This document shows positions 10,597 through 22,560 of a stretch of 64,000 nt of DNA, in pieces. The stretch is from positions 635,001-699,000 of the forward strand of contig JAKZAN010000039.1 in the NCBI GenBank assembly GCA_023053545.1, written 5' to 3'. Position 1 is the stretch's first letter, and each line of letters starts with the position of its first letter. Made by a program: the position numbers and the translations under genes. The stretch comes from Lepidurus packardi (lineage: Eukaryota; Arthropoda; Branchiopoda; Notostraca; Triopsidae). The notes under the pieces are model-generated. The model was not told the DNA's origin. It made no database searches and saw nothing but the letters and a program-made list of their open reading frames with translations.

Positions 10597-13500
10597 ATGG
10601 AAGCATACGCGACAATGGAGCCATTCCAGTACGAGGGTGAAAAAGCTACCATCGGCACAAGGTGGAGAGATTGGCTGAAGAGGCTGGAGAATTTCCTGGT
10701 GGTTTGTGACATATCAGGCAAACAAAGGAAGCTGGCCGCACTTCTACATTACGCCGGAAAAAAGGTGCATGACGTGTACAGCAAGCTCGATACCAAACCT
10801 GCCGAGGGCGAGGACGTATATGTGACAGCCAAACGGGTTTTAACCGCCCATTTCAATCCACAAGAGAACGTCATGTACAACAGATTCCTATTTCGGAACG
10901 TGAGGCAACAGGTGGATGAAACACTGGACGAGCTACACACCAGGCTGGACAAAATGGGAGATGGATGTCAATTTATCGACAAAGAAGAAGAAATAAAATC
11001 ACAAATCGTACTGGCGTGCAACTCGAGAAAATTGAAGTCTGAGGCATTAACGAATCCAGGATGGTCGCTGGCTACACTATTGGAAAAAGGAAACGCGTTT
11101 GAACTCGTGCGCAAGCAGCTAAAGGAAATGAAGACCAACACTGAAGAGGAGGAAGGGCAAGTCAACAAACTCAAAACGGAACATAAGCAAAAACGTCAAA
11201 ATCAGAAATGCAAATTTTGCGGAAAGGCGTGGCACAAGCAGCTACAGGACTGTAGAGCCCGAAAAGATAAGTGCCGGAAATGTCAAAAGATGGGCCATTT
11301 CGAAAGAGTTTGCAGAAGCAAGAAGCAAGTGGTACAGAACGTCAACGAGATGGAAGAGGATGAGGACAGCTCCAGTGTCACAGAACTCGTAAGTACAAAT
11401 TCCAACAAAAGTTGCAAACATCCTATGGTATGCGCAAAGGTGGGGAACGGCAAGATCAAGTTTTTGGTAGACACCGGAGCAGGGGTAACAATCATAGACG
11501 CACAGGCACATGCCAAGATTGGAAGTCCGAAACTGAAGAAAACAGAAAAGAAGATTTTTCCTTTCAAATCAAAGCAACCACTGGGAATAAGAGGGAAGGT
11601 CAGGATGCAAATTTCGGTAGAAAATTCCAAGCAAACGACACGGGAAACCATATATGTCGTGGAAGGGAGCGCAAACTGCTTGCTAAGCCGCAAAGCGTCC
11701 GAGGCTCTGGAACTAGTGTATTTTTCCCCCCACGTAAAGCAGGAATTCATAAGAGCAGTACAAACAACGGCAGAGCACGACATACCGCTAGGAAAGTATA
11801 CCGGGCTTAAAGTCAAATTGCATATTGACCAGACAGTAAAACCAACCGCTCTACCTCACAGGCGAGTACCATTCCAGCAAAGGGCACTAGTCGAAAAAGA
11901 ACTAGAGAGGCTAGAAAGGCAGGACATCATAGAAAGAGTCGACGGGCCTACACCATGGGTATCACCAATCGTTATCGTCCCAAAGAAAGACAGCGATGAA
12001 ATACGTCTGTGTGTCGATATGCGACTACCAAATCAAGCGATTAAAAGAGAGAGACATGTAATCCCCACACTGGAAGACTTACTAGCAGATGTAAACAATT
12101 CCAAGGTTTTCAGTGTCCTAGACCTAAATCAAGCGTACCATCAAGTAGAATTGCATGAAGAATCTCGATATATTACCACCTTCTCGACTCACGTAGGGCT
12201 ACGACGATATAAACGACTGTTTTTCGGGGTGACGTCAGCCGCAGAAATTTTTCACAACATCATTAGGGAGCTTCTGCAGGGCATACCAGGAGTAATTAAC
12301 ACGACCGATGACATTTTGGTACATGCGAGAAACCTCAAAGAACACAACGAACGATACCAAGAAGTATTAAAGCGACTGAAAGAGAAGAATCTAACGATAA
12401 ACGAAAAGAAGACCAAGTTTGCGAAAACAAAAGTGCGATTTTACGGATTAATAATAGGAGAAAACGGCGTCGAACCAGACCCTAGCAAAGTGCAAGCGAT
12501 CAAAGAATTCGCAACACCAACGACGAAAGCCGATGTAAGAAGCTTTCTGGGAATGACGACATGGTGCTCCCGGTTCATACCGAATCATGCTGACATTTCC
12601 GAACCACTACGTAATCTAATAGCCGAAAAGAAAACTCCGGTGTTCACCTGGTCTGAAAAGTGCGAGCAAGCATTCGTAAAGCTGAAGGCGGCGCTAGCAA
12701 ACGCAGACCAGTTAGCATTCTTTAACCCTACGTGGAAGACAAAGGTTATAGTGGACGCGAGCCCAATAGGATTAGGTGCCATACTAACGCAATCCACTGA
12801 ACAGGGGCGAAGGAGCGTAATAGCGTTCGCAAGCAAAGCTCTGACGGATACAGAGCAAAGATACTCCCAGCTGGAAAGGGAGGCGCTGGCAATAATTTGG
12901 GCCTGCGAGCACTTCAAAATGTATCTGCTCGGGGCACATTTCTTTGTTACAACAGACCATAAACCACTGGTCAGCATTTTCAACAAACCCACAGCAAAAT
13001 TATCGGCCAGGTTAGAACGATGGATGTTACGAAGCCAACCATTCAATTTCACGCTAGAATACCAGCCGGGGAATGAAAACGCCGCTGATTTTTTGTCCAG
13101 AAATCCGTCCAGATTATCCCAGTGCAAACAGACAATCATAGGGGAGCAATATGTTAACTTTGCCGTGTACCAAGCACTAATCGCCCCGCTCTCGAAAGAT
13201 CAAATTGTGGAAGAAACGCAGAAAGACAATGTGCTGGCAGCTGTACAGCAAGCAGTTAAAAAAGGGAAAAAGTACGAGCTAAAGAAAACGGCCGCAAAAC
13301 CTTACTCGCAAATATTCGACGAGCTATCGGTGACAAAAGAGGGCGTAGTCATGCGAGGGGCAAGGATTTGCATGCCCCAGAGCCTTCAAAAGAACGTAGT
13401 CCAAGTAGCACACGAAGGACACTTGGGCATAAGCAAAATGAAGCAGCTCTTACGAACGAAAGTCTGGTTTCCGGGTATGGATCAACGAGTGCAGGAAATG

Positions 13501-14463
13501 GTAGAACAATGCGTTCCTTGCATAGCATCCACGCGAGCTCCGGAACGAGACCCCCTGAAAATGTCCGAACTACCCAGCAAACCCTGGCAAACGGTAAGCC
13601 TCGATTTCCTAACACTGCCATCTAGTGAAGAATTGATGGTATTGATCGACAACTTCACACGGTTTCCAGTAGTGGAATTCATCCGTACCACGGCCCACCA
13701 ACACGTAATACCGCCACTCGAGCGCATATTGTCCACCTTCGGGATCCCGGAAAGCATTAAAACGGACAACGGACCTCCGTTTAACGGCAGCAACTTTGCG
13801 GAATTCTGCAAACGATTAGGCATTCAACACAAAAAAACGACACCGATGTGGCCAGAGGCCAACGGGCTGGTAGAGCGTTTCATGCGAACACTAGGAAAAG
13901 TCATCAGGACCAGCACTATTGAACAGAAGAACTTCAAGATAGAAGTACACAAATTCCTACGTAATTATAGAGCCACGCCGCACCCCGCGCTAGGGAAAGC
14001 ACCAGCCGACGTGCTATTTAGAAAAAACTTCAGAAACCTGCTACCCGACCTCAAGCATCACAATGCAACATACGCAAATAAAGCGAAAAGCTACACGGAC
14101 CGAAAACGACGGACTAAAAATCATGCACTTAAAGTAGGAGACAAAGTACTCGTCCAGAAAGACAAGAAATTGCTCAAGAAGGAAGAAAGCCGATACGAAT
14201 TGGAACCTTTTAAGATAACAGCAGTAAAAGGCTCTATGATCACAGCCGAAAAAAAAGAGGGACGGTCGGTCACAAGGAATGCATCTTTCTTCAAGAGGAT
14301 TCCAGAAGTACAGGATCAGGACCACAATCAAGAAAAAGAGGGAGAAACTCAAGCCCCGTCAAATCAAGATCACAAAATAGAAAAGGATGCGGAGGATTCA
14401 ACGAAGCCGAGGCGTAGCGCGAGATTAAAAGAAAAAAAAGAAAGGGTCATAGCGATAAGATAA
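10597..14463 (+). CDS. Gag-Pol polyprotein of the Mag-like retrotransposon
   Basis: This single 1288-residue frame encodes the whole replication machinery of the element. The N-terminal part (about 1-200) has the tryptophan-rich Gag fold start (WRDWLKRLENF near 23). Two CCHC zinc knuckles follow at about 205-219 and 226-239 and would bind the genomic RNA. The aspartic protease has DTGA at 292-295. Reverse transcriptase spans roughly 430-620, with its first catalytic aspartate at 509 (LDLNQAYHQ) and the TDD box at 570-572. RNase H has D720, E760 or E762, and D787. Integrase has a zinc-binding HHCC (H939, H942, C972, C975) and a D1003, D1057, E1093 triad with 35 residues between the last two. 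The charged C-terminal tail ends near RRSARLKEKKE. The ATG at 10597 is in the strong context gccATGG, with an in-frame TAA two codons upstream. Gag and Pol share one frame, so no frameshift is used between them. It appears intact as a reading frame; activity is not shown. Confidence 0.95.
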   Translation: MEAYATMEPFQYEGEKATIGTRWRDWLKRLENFLVVCDISGKQRKLAALLHYAGKKVHDVYSKLDTKPAEGEDVYVTAKRVLTAHFNPQENVMYNRFLFRNVRQQVDETLDELHTRLDKMGDGCQFIDKEEEIKSQIVLACNSRKLKSEALTNPGWSLATLLEKGNAFELVRKQLKEMKTNTEEEEGQVNKLKTEHKQKRQNQKCKFCGKAWHKQLQDCRARKDKCRKCQKMGHFERVCRSKKQVVQNVNEMEEDEDSSSVTELVSTNSNKSCKHPMVCAKVGNGKIKFLVDTGAGVTIIDAQAHAKIGSPKLKKTEKKIFPFKSKQPLGIRGKVRMQISVENSKQTTRETIYVVEGSANCLLSRKASEALELVYFSPHVKQEFIRAVQTTAEHDIPLGKYTGLKVKLHIDQTVKPTALPHRRVPFQQRALVEKELERLERQDIIERVDGPTPWVSPIVIVPKKDSDEIRLCVDMRLPNQAIKRERHVIPTLEDLLADVNNSKVFSVLDLNQAYHQVELHEESRYITTFSTHVGLRRYKRLFFGVTSAAEIFHNIIRELLQGIPGVINTTDDILVHARNLKEHNERYQEVLKRLKEKNLTINEKKTKFAKTKVRFYGLIIGENGVEPDPSKVQAIKEFATPTTKADVRSFLGMTTWCSRFIPNHADISEPLRNLIAEKKTPVFTWSEKCEQAFVKLKAALANADQLAFFNPTWKTKVIVDASPIGLGAILTQSTEQGRRSVIAFASKALTDTEQRYSQLEREALAIIWACEHFKMYLLGAHFFVTTDHKPLVSIFNKPTAKLSARLERWMLRSQPFNFTLEYQPGNENAADFLSRNPSRLSQCKQTIIGEQYVNFAVYQALIAPLSKDQIVEETQKDNVLAAVQQAVKKGKKYELKKTAAKPYSQIFDELSVTKEGVVMRGARICMPQSLQKNVVQVAHEGHLGISKMKQLLRTKVWFPGMDQRVQEMVEQCVPCIASTRAPERDPLKMSELPSKPWQTVSLDFLTLPSSEELMVLIDNFTRFPVVEFIRTTAHQHVIPPLERILSTFGIPESIKTDNGPPFNGSNFAEFCKRLGIQHKKTTPMWPEANGLVERFMRTLGKVIRTSTIEQKNFKIEVHKFLRNYRATPHPALGKAPADVLFRKNFRNLLPDLKHHNATYANKAKSYTDRKRRTKNHALKVGDKVLVQKDKKLLKKEESRYELEPFKITAVKGSMITAEKKEGRSVTRNASFFKRIPEVQDQDHNQEKEGETQAPSNQDHKIEKDAEDSTKPRRSARLKEKKERVIAIR

Positions 14464-14691
14464 TTCAGATTTATTTATTCTTTTCACGCACGACAGGAGG
14501 ACGACCTATGAAGGAGCGAGGTGTTGCTAGTGGGACAGTGGATCAACGGCGCCAGAAGAAGAAGAAGAAGAAGACGAAGCAGTGGAAGGGCGAACGCCGA
14601 CCAGTGTTTATTTGTAATGAGCGCGTATTTTTGTTTCAACTCCTTTTCTTTCTTTTCTTTCTTTTCCTTTTCTTTTATTAATTTCGTTCGT
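14464..14691 (+). other. 3' untranslated stretch of the retrotransposon
   Basis: This holds no convincing gene. It contains an AAG microsatellite at about 14555-14579 and a pyrimidine run at about 14641-14677 (repeated CTTTT and CTTT units). A short open frame that crosses from here into the 3' LTR has no recognisable domain. An envelope gene would not fit. Confidence 0.7.
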
Positions 14692-14710
14692 AAAGAGAAA
14701 AAGGGAGAGA
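14692..14710 (+). promoter_or_regulatory. Polypurine tract
   Basis: AAAGAGAAAAAGGGAGAGA is an unbroken 19-base purine run that ends exactly where the 3' LTR begins. That is the expected position of the plus-strand primer in LTR retrotransposons. Confidence 0.9.
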
Positions 14711-14808
14711 TGTTGTATCGTGTCCTTTGTACCTGAGGCGATGCCAGGTGGGGAAGCCGTGGTATCAATACAAGCAGTCTTGACTAACCCTTCTTTGAGA
14801 ACACAACA
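14711..14808 (+). repeat. 3' LTR (98 bp)
   Basis: It is identical over all 98 bases to the 5' LTR at 10443-10540, with the same TGTTGT...ACAACA ends. It is followed directly by the right copy of the target duplication. The identity supports recent insertion. Confidence 0.96.
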
Positions 14809-14814
14809 CGTAAG
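14809..14814 (+). repeat. Target-site duplication, right copy
   Basis: The bases cgtaag match 10437-10442 and continue as gaattaattcag, in perfect phase with the interrupted satellite monomer. Confidence 0.92.
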
Positions 14815-15823
14815 GAATTAATTCAGTCCGTAAAGAATTAATTCAGTGCGTAAGGAATTAATTCAGTCCGTAAGGAATTAATTCTGTCCGTAAGGATTTA
14901 ATTCAGTCCGTAAGAAATTGATTCAGTCCTTAAGAAATTGATTCAGTCCGTAAGGAATTAATTCAGTCCGTAAGGAATTAATTCAGTCCGTATGAAATTA
15001 ATTCAGTAAGAAAGGAATTCAATCAATCCTAAAGAATTAATTCAGTCCGTAAGGAAATAATTCAGTCCGTAAGGAATTAATTCAGTCCGTAAGGAATTAA
15101 TTCAGTCCGTGAGGAATTAATTAAGTCCCTAAGGAATTAATTCCGTCCGTAAAGAATTAATTCTGTCCGTAAGGAATTAATTCAGTCCGTAACGTATTAA
15201 TTCAGTCCGTAAGGAATTAATTTCAGTCCGTAAGGTATTAATTCAGTCCGTTAGGTATTAGTTCAGTCCGTAAGGAATTAATTCAGTCCGTAAGGAATTA
15301 ATTCAGTCCGTAATGAATAAGTTCAGTACGTATTGGATTAATTAAGTCCGTAATGAATTAATTCAGTCCGTATGAAATTAATTCAGTCCGTAAGGAATTA
15401 ATTAAGGAATTAATTCAGTCCGTAAGGAATTAATTCAGTAAGAAAGGAATTAATACAGTCCGTAAGGAATTAATTCAGTCCGTAAGGAATTAATTCAGTC
15501 CGTAAGGAATTATTTCAGTCCGTAATTAATTAATTCATTCCTTACGGAATTAGTTAAGTCCATAAGGAATAATTTCAGTCTGTAAGGATTTAATTATGTT
15601 GGTATTGAATTAATTCAGTCCGTAAGGAATTAATTCAGTCCGTAAGGAATTAATTCAGTAAGAAAGGAATTCAATCAATCCTAAAGAATTAATTCAGTCC
15701 GTAAGGAAATAATTCAGTCCGTAAGGAATTAATTCAGTCCGTAAGGAAATAATTCAGTCCGTAAGGAAGTAATTCAGTCCGTAAGGAATTAATTCAGTCC
15801 GTAAGGAATTAATTCAGTCCGTA

Positions 15824-17589
15824 AGTAGTTAATAAAATCCGTACGGAATTTATTCAGACCGTAAGGAATGAATTAAGTACGTAAGGAATTAATTAAGTCC
15901 GTAAGGAATTAATTAAGTCCGTAAGGAATTAATTAAGGAATTAATTCAGTGCGTAAGTAATTAATTCAGTCCGTAAGGAATTATTTCAGTCCGTAATTAA
16001 TTAATTCATTCCTTACGGAATTAATTAAGTCCGTAAGGAATTAATTCAGTCCGTAAGGAATTAATTCAGTCCGTAAGGAATTAATTCAGTAAGAAAGGAA
16101 TTCAATCAATCCTAAAGAATTATTTCAGTCCGTAAGGAAATAATTCAGTCCGTAAGGAATTAATTCAGTCCGTAAGGAATTAATTAATTAAGTAAGGAAT
16201 TAATTCAGTCCGTAAGGAATTATTTCTGTCCGTAAGGATTTAATTCAGTCCGTAAGGTATTAATTCAGTCCGTAAAGAATTAATTCAGTCCGTAAGTAAT
16301 TAATAAAATCCGTACGGAACTAATTCAGACCGTGAAGAATTAATAAAGTACGTAAGGAATTAATTAAGTCGGTAAGGAATTAATTCAGTCCGTAAGGAAT
16401 TAATTCAGTCCGTAAGGAATTAATTCAGTCCGTAAGGAATTAATTCAGTCAGTAAGGAATTAATTCAGTCCGTAAGGAATTAATTCAGTCCGTAAGGAAT
16501 TAATTCAGTCCGTAAGGAATTAATTCAGTCCGTAAGGAATAAGTTCAGTACGTAAGGAATTAATTCAGTCCGTATGAAATTAATTCATTCCGTAAGGAAT
16601 TAATTAAGGAATTGATTCAGTCCGTAAGGAATTAATTCAGTCCGTAAAGAATTAATTCAGTGCGTTAGGAATTAATTCAGTCCGTAAGGAATTAATTCTG
16701 TCCGTAAGTAGTTAATAAAATCCGTACGGAATTTATTCAGACCGTAAGGAATGAATTAAGTACGTAAGGAATTAATTAAGTCCGTAAGGAATTAATTAAG
16801 TCCGTAAGGAATTAATTAAGGAATTAATTCAGTGCGTAAGTAATTAATTCAGTCCGTAAGGAATTATTTCAGTCCGTAATTAATTAATTCATTCCTTACG
16901 GAATTAATTAAGTCCGTAAGGAATTAATTCAGTCCGTAAGGAATTAATTCAGTCCGTAAGGAATTAATTCAGTAAGAAAGGAATTCAATCAATCCTAAAG
17001 AATTAATTCAGTCCGTAAGGAAATAATTCAGTCCGTAAGGAATTAATTCAGTCCGTAAGGAATTAATTCAGTCCGTAAGGAATTAATTAATTAAGTAAGG
17101 AATTAATTCAGTCCGTAAGGAATTATTTCTGTCCGTAAGGATTTAATTCAGTCCGTAAGGTATTAATTCAGTCCGTAAAGAATTAATTCAGTCCGTAAGT
17201 AATTAATAAAATCCGTACGGAACTAATTCAGACCGTGAAGAATTAATAAAGTACGTAAGGAATTAATTAAGTCGGTAAGGAATTAATTCAGTCCGTAAGG
17301 AATTAATTCAGTCCGTAAGGAATTAATTCAGTCCGTAAGGAATTAATTCAGTCAGTAAGGAATTAATTCAGTCCGTAAGGAATTAATTCAGTCCGTAAGG
17401 AATTAATTCAGTCCGTAAGGAATTAATTCAGTCCGTAAGGAATAAGTTCAGTACGTAAGGAATTAATTCAGTCCGTATGAAATTAATTCAGTACGTAAGG
17501 AATTAATTAAGGAATTGATTCAGTCCGTAAGGAATTAATTCAGTCCGTAAAGAATTAATTCAGTGCGTTAGGAATTAATTCAGTCCGTA
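15824..17589 (+). repeat. Two tandem copies of a 0.88-0.90-kb higher-order unit
   Basis: The landmark CAGACCGTAAGGAATGAATT occurs near 15855 and 16738, an offset of 883 bp. After one additional monomer in the second copy the offset becomes 903 (for example GTATGAAATT at 16572 and 17475). The second copy joins the first after an ATTCTGTCC monomer at about 16705. The two share rare variants such as GGAACTAATTCAGACC and GCGTTAGG. Confidence 0.82.
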
Positions 17590-20500
17590 AGGAATTAATT
17601 CTGTCCGTAAGGATTTAATTCAGTCCGTAAGAAATTGATTCAGTCCGTAAGAAATTGATTCAGTCCGTAAGGAATTAATTCAGTCCGTAAGGAATTAATT
17701 CAGTCCGTATGAAATTAATTCAGTAAGAAAGGAATTCAATCAATCCTAAAGAATTAATTCAGTCCGTAAGGAAATAATTCAGTCCGTAAGGAATTAATTC
17801 AGTCCGTAAGGAATTAATTCAGTCCGTGAGGAATTAATTAAATCCGTAAGGAATTAATTCCGTCCGTAAAGAATTAATTCTGTCCGTAAGGATTTAATTC
17901 AGTCCGTAAGGTATTAATTCAGTCCGTAGTGAATTAATTAAGTCCGAAAGGAATTAATGAAGTCCGTAAGGAATTATTTCAGTCCGTAATTAATTAATTC
18001 ATTCCTTACGGAATTGATTAAGTCCGTAAGGAATTAATTCAGTCCGTAAGGAATTAATTCGGTAAGAAAGGAATTCAATCAATCCTAAAGAATTAATTCA
18101 GTCCGTAAGGAAATAATTCAGTCCGTAAGGAATTAATTCAGTCTGTAAGGAATTAATTCAGTCCGTAAGGAATTAATTCAGTCCGTAAGGAATTAATTCG
18201 GTAAGAAAGGAATTCAATCAATCCTAAAGAATTAATTCAGTCCGTAAGGAAATAATTCAGTCCGTAAGGAATTAATTCAGTCCGTAAGGGATTAATTCAG
18301 TCCGTAAGGAATTAATTAAATCCGTAAGGAATTAATTCAGTCCGTAAGTAATTAATAAAATCCGTACGGAATTAATTCAGACCGTAAGGAATTAATTAAG
18401 TACGTAAGGAATTAATTCAGTCCGTAAGGAATTAATTAAGTACGTAAGGAATTAATTCAGTCCCTAAGGAATTAATTAAGGAATTATTTCAGTCCGTAAG
18501 TAATTAATTCAGTCCGTAAGGAATTATTTCAGTCCGTAATTAATTAATTCATTCCTTACGGAATTAATTAAGTCCGTAAGGAATTAATTCAGTCCGTAAG
18601 GAATTAATTCAGTCCGTAAGGAATTAATTCAGTCCGTAAGGAATTAATTCAGTAAGAAAGGAATTCAATCAATCCTAAAGAATTAATTCAGTCCGTAAGG
18701 AAATAATTCAGTCCGTAAGGAATTAATTCAGTCCGTAAGGAATTAATTCAGTCCGTAAGGAATTAATTAATTAAGTAAGGAATTAATTCAGTCCGTAAGG
18801 AATTATTTCTGTCCGTAAGGATTTAATTCAGTCCGTAAGGTATTAATTCAGTCCGTAAAGAATTAATTCAGTCCGTAAGTAATTAATAAAATCCGTACGG
18901 AATTAATTCAGACCGTGAAGAATTAATTAAGTACGTAAGGAATTAATTAAGTCCGTAAGGAATTATTTCTGTCCGTAAGGATTTAATTCAGTCCGTAAGG
19001 TATTAATTCAGTCCGTAAAGAATTAATTCAGTCCGTAAGTAATTAATAAAATCCGTACGGAATTAATTCAGACCGTGAAGAATTAATTAAGTACGTAAGG
19101 AATTAATTAAGTCCGTAAGGAATTAATTCAGTCCGTAAGGAATTAATTCAGTCAGTAAGGAATTAATTCAGTCCGTAAGGAATTAATTAAGGAATTAATT
19201 CAGTGCGTAAGTAATTAATTCAGTCCGTAAGGAATTATTTCAGTCCGTAATTAATTAATTCATTCCTTACGGAATTAATTAAGTCCGTAAGGAATTAATT
19301 CAGTCCGTAAGGAATTAATTCAGTCCGTAAGGAATTAATTCAGTAAGAAAGGAATTCAATCAATCCTAAAGAATTAATTCAGTCCGTAAGGAAATAATTC
19401 AGTCCGTAAGGAATTAATTCAGTCCGTAAGGAATTAATTCAGTCCGTAAGGAATTAATTAATTAAGTAAGGAATTAATTCAGTCCGTAAGGAATTATTTC
19501 TGTCCGTAAGGATTTAATTCAGTCCGTAAGGTATTAATTCAGTCCGTAAAGAATTAATTCAGTCCGTAAGTAATTAATAAAATCCGTACGGAATTAATTC
19601 AGACCGTGAAGAATTAATTAAGTACGTAAGGAATTAATTAAGTCGGTAAGGAATTAATTCAGTCCGTAAGGAATTAATTCAGTCCGTAAGGAATTAATTC
19701 AGTCCGTAAGGAATTAATTCAGTCAGTAAGGAATTAATTCAGTCCGTAAGGAATTAATTCAGTCCGTAAGGAATTAATTCAGTCCGTAAGGAATTAATTC
19801 AGTCCGTAAGGAATAAGTTCAGTACGTAAGGAATTAATTCAGTCCGTATGAAATTAATTCATTCCGTAAGGAATTAATTAAGGAATTGATTCAGTCCGTA
19901 AGGAATTAATTCAGTCCGTAAAGAATTAATTCAGTGCGTTAGGAATTAATTCAGTCCGTAAGGAATTAATTCTGTCCGTAAGGATTTAATTCAGTCCGTA
20001 AGAAATTGATTCAGTCCGTAAGAAATTGATTCAGTCCGTAAGGAATTAATTCAGTCCGTAAGGAATTAATTCAGTCCGTATGAAATTAATTCAGTAAGAA
20101 AGGAATTCAATCAATCCTAAAGAATTAATTCAGTCCGTAAGGAAATAATTCAGTCCGTAAGGAATTAATTCAGTCCGTAAGGAATTAATTCAGTCCGTGA
20201 GGAATTAATTAAATCCGTAAGGAATTAATTCCGTCCGTAAAGAATTAATTCTGTCCGTAAGGATTTAATTCAGTCCGTAAGGTATTAATTCAGTCCGTAG
20301 TGAATTAATTAAGTCCGAAAGGAATTAATGAAGTCCGTAAGGAATTATTTCAGTCCGTAATTAATTAATTCATTCCTTACGGAATTGATTAAGTCCGTAA
20401 GGAATTAATTCAGTCCGTAAGGAATTAATTCGGTAAGAAAGGAATTCAATCAATCCTAAAGAATTAATTCAGTCCGTAAGGAAATAATTCAGTCCGTAAG

Positions 20501-22560
20501 GAATTAATTCAGTCTGTAAGGAATTAATTCAGTCCGTAAGGAATTAATTCAGTCCGTAAGGAATTAATTCGGTAAGAAAGGAATTCAATCAATCCTAAAG
20601 AATTAATTCAGTCCGTAAGGAAATAATTCAGTCCGTAAGGAATTAATTCAGTCCGTAAGGGATTAATTCAGTCCGTAAGGAATTAATTAAATCCGTAAGG
20701 AATTAATTCAGTCCGTAAGTAATTAATAAAATCCGTACGGAATTAATTCAGACCGTAAGGAATTAATTAAGTACGTAAGGAATTAATTCAGTCCGTAAGG
20801 AATTAATTAAGTACGTAAGGAATTAATTCAGTCCCTAAGGAATTAATTAAGGAATTATTTCAGTCCGTAAGTAATTAATTCAGTCCGTAAGGAATTATTT
20901 CAGTCCGTAATTAATTAATTCATTCCTTACGGAATTAATTAAGTCCGTAAGGAATTAATTCAGTCCGTAAGGAATTAATTCAGTCCGTAAGGAATTAATT
21001 CAGTCCGTAAGGAATTAATTCAGTAAGAAAGGAATTCAATCAATCCTAAAGAATTAATTCAGTCCGTAAGGAAATAATTCAGTCCGTAAGGAATTAATTC
21101 AGTCCGTAAGGAATTAATTCAGTCCGTAAGGAATTAATTAATTAAGTAAGGAATTAATTCAGTCCGTAAGGAATTATTTCTGTCCGTAAGGATTTAATTC
21201 AGTCCGTAAGGTATTAATTCAGTCCGTAAAGAATTAATTCAGTCCGTAAGTAATTAATAAAATCCGTACGGAATTAATTCAGACCGTGAAGAATTAATTA
21301 AGTACGTAAGGAATTAATTAAGTCCGTAAGGAATTATTTCTGTCCGTAAGGATTTAATTCAGTCCGTAAGGTATTAATTCAGTCCGTAAAGAATTAATTC
21401 AGTCCGTAAGTAATTAATAAAATCCGTACGGAATTAATTCAGACCGTGAAGAATTAATTAAGTACGTAAGGAATTAATTAAGTCCGTAAGGAATTAATTC
21501 AGTCCGTAAGGAATTAATTCAGTCAGTAAGGAATTAATTCAGTCCGTAAGGAATTAATTAAGGAATTAATTCAGTGCGTAAGTAATTAATTCAGTCCGTA
21601 AGGAATTATTTCAGTCCGTAATTAATTAATTCATTCCTTACGGAATTAATTAAGTCCGTAAGGAATTAATTCAGTCCGTAAGGAATTAATTCAGTCCGTA
21701 AGGAATTAATTCAGTAAGAAAGGAATTCAATCAATCCTAAAGAATTAATTCAGTCCGTAAGGAAATAATTCAGTCCGTAAGGAATTAATTCAGTCCGTAA
21801 GGAATTAATTCAGTCCGTAAGGAATTAATTAATTAAGTAAGGAATTAATTCAGTCCGTAAGGAATTATTTCTGTCCGTAAGGATTTAATTCAGTCCGTAA
21901 GGTATTAATTCAGTCCGTAAAGAATTAATTCAGTCCGTAAGTAATTAATAAAATCCGTACGGAATTAATTCAGACCGTGAAGAATTAATTAAGTACGTAA
22001 GGAATTAATTAAGTCGGTAAGGAATTAATTCAGTCCGTAAGGAATTAATTCAGTCCGTAAGGAATTAATTCAGTCCGTAAGGAATTAATTCAGTCAGTAA
22101 GGAATTAATTCAGTCCGTAAGGAATTAATTCAGTCCGTAAGGAATTAATTCAGTCCGTAAGGAATTAATTCAGTCCGTAAGGAATAAGTTCAGTACGTAA
22201 GGAATTAATTCAGTCCGTATGAAATTAATTCATTCCGTAAGGAATTAATTAAGGAATTGATTCAGTCCGTAAGGAATTAATTCAGTCCGTAAAGAATTAA
22301 TTCAGTGCGTTAGGAATTAATTCAGTCCGTAAGGAATTAATTCTGTCCGTAAGGATTTAATTCAGTCCGTAAGAAATTGATTCAGTCCGTAAGAAATTGA
22401 TTCAGTCCGTAAGGAATTAATTCAGTCCGTAAGGAATTAATTCAGTCCGTAAGGAATTAATTCAGTAAGAAAGGAATTCAATCAATCCTAAAGAATTAAT
22501 TCAGTCCGTAAGGAAATAATTCAGTCCGTAAGGAATTAATTCAGTCCGTAAGGAATTAAT
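16801..22560 (+). repeat. 2371-bp higher-order unit, about 2.4 tandem copies
   Basis: The segments 16801-19171, 19172-21542 and the start of a third copy (21543 to about 22560) line up at a constant offset of 2371 bp. I checked this at 16861/19232, 16981/19352, 17610/19981, 18061/20432, 18301/20672, 19201/21572 and 19861/22232. Internal variants (AATTAAATCC, AGTCTGTAAGG, AGTCCCTAAGG) occur at matching places. The third copy is interrupted by a smaller 751-bp duplication and then resumes to about 24640. Confidence 0.88.

Larger units (their letters stand above)
10443..14808 (+). mobile_element. Ty3/gypsy LTR retrotransposon, Mag-like, looks whole
   Basis: This 4366-bp element is inserted in the satellite. 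Its parts, in order, are a 98-bp 5' LTR, a primer-binding site matching tRNA-Ser, a 56-bp leader, one 1288-codon gag-pol frame, a 247-bp 3' untranslated stretch ending in a purine tract, and a 98-bp 3' LTR. A 6-bp target duplication flanks it. The order protease, reverse transcriptase, RNase H, integrase puts it in Ty3/gypsy. The very short LTRs, tRNA-Ser primer and single-frame gag-pol suggest the Mag lineage (established for that lineage; assignment here is inference). There is no room for an envelope gene. The LTRs are identical, so it is young, but 98 bp is a coarse clock that allows up to several hundred thousand years. It looks whole at the level of its parts. Confidence 0.95.

Noticed and set aside
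10749-14352. Open frames on the minus strand and in other plus frames inside the retrotransposon
   Set aside because: They overlap the long gag-pol frame, have no recognisable domain and low-complexity or antisense-like composition; they are shadows.
14484-14768. Short open frames on both strands across the 3' untranslated stretch and 3' LTR, considered as a possible envelope or accessory gene
   Set aside because: They are made of AAG and CTTTT microsatellite translation, are under 100 codons, and run into the LTR or the polypurine tract.
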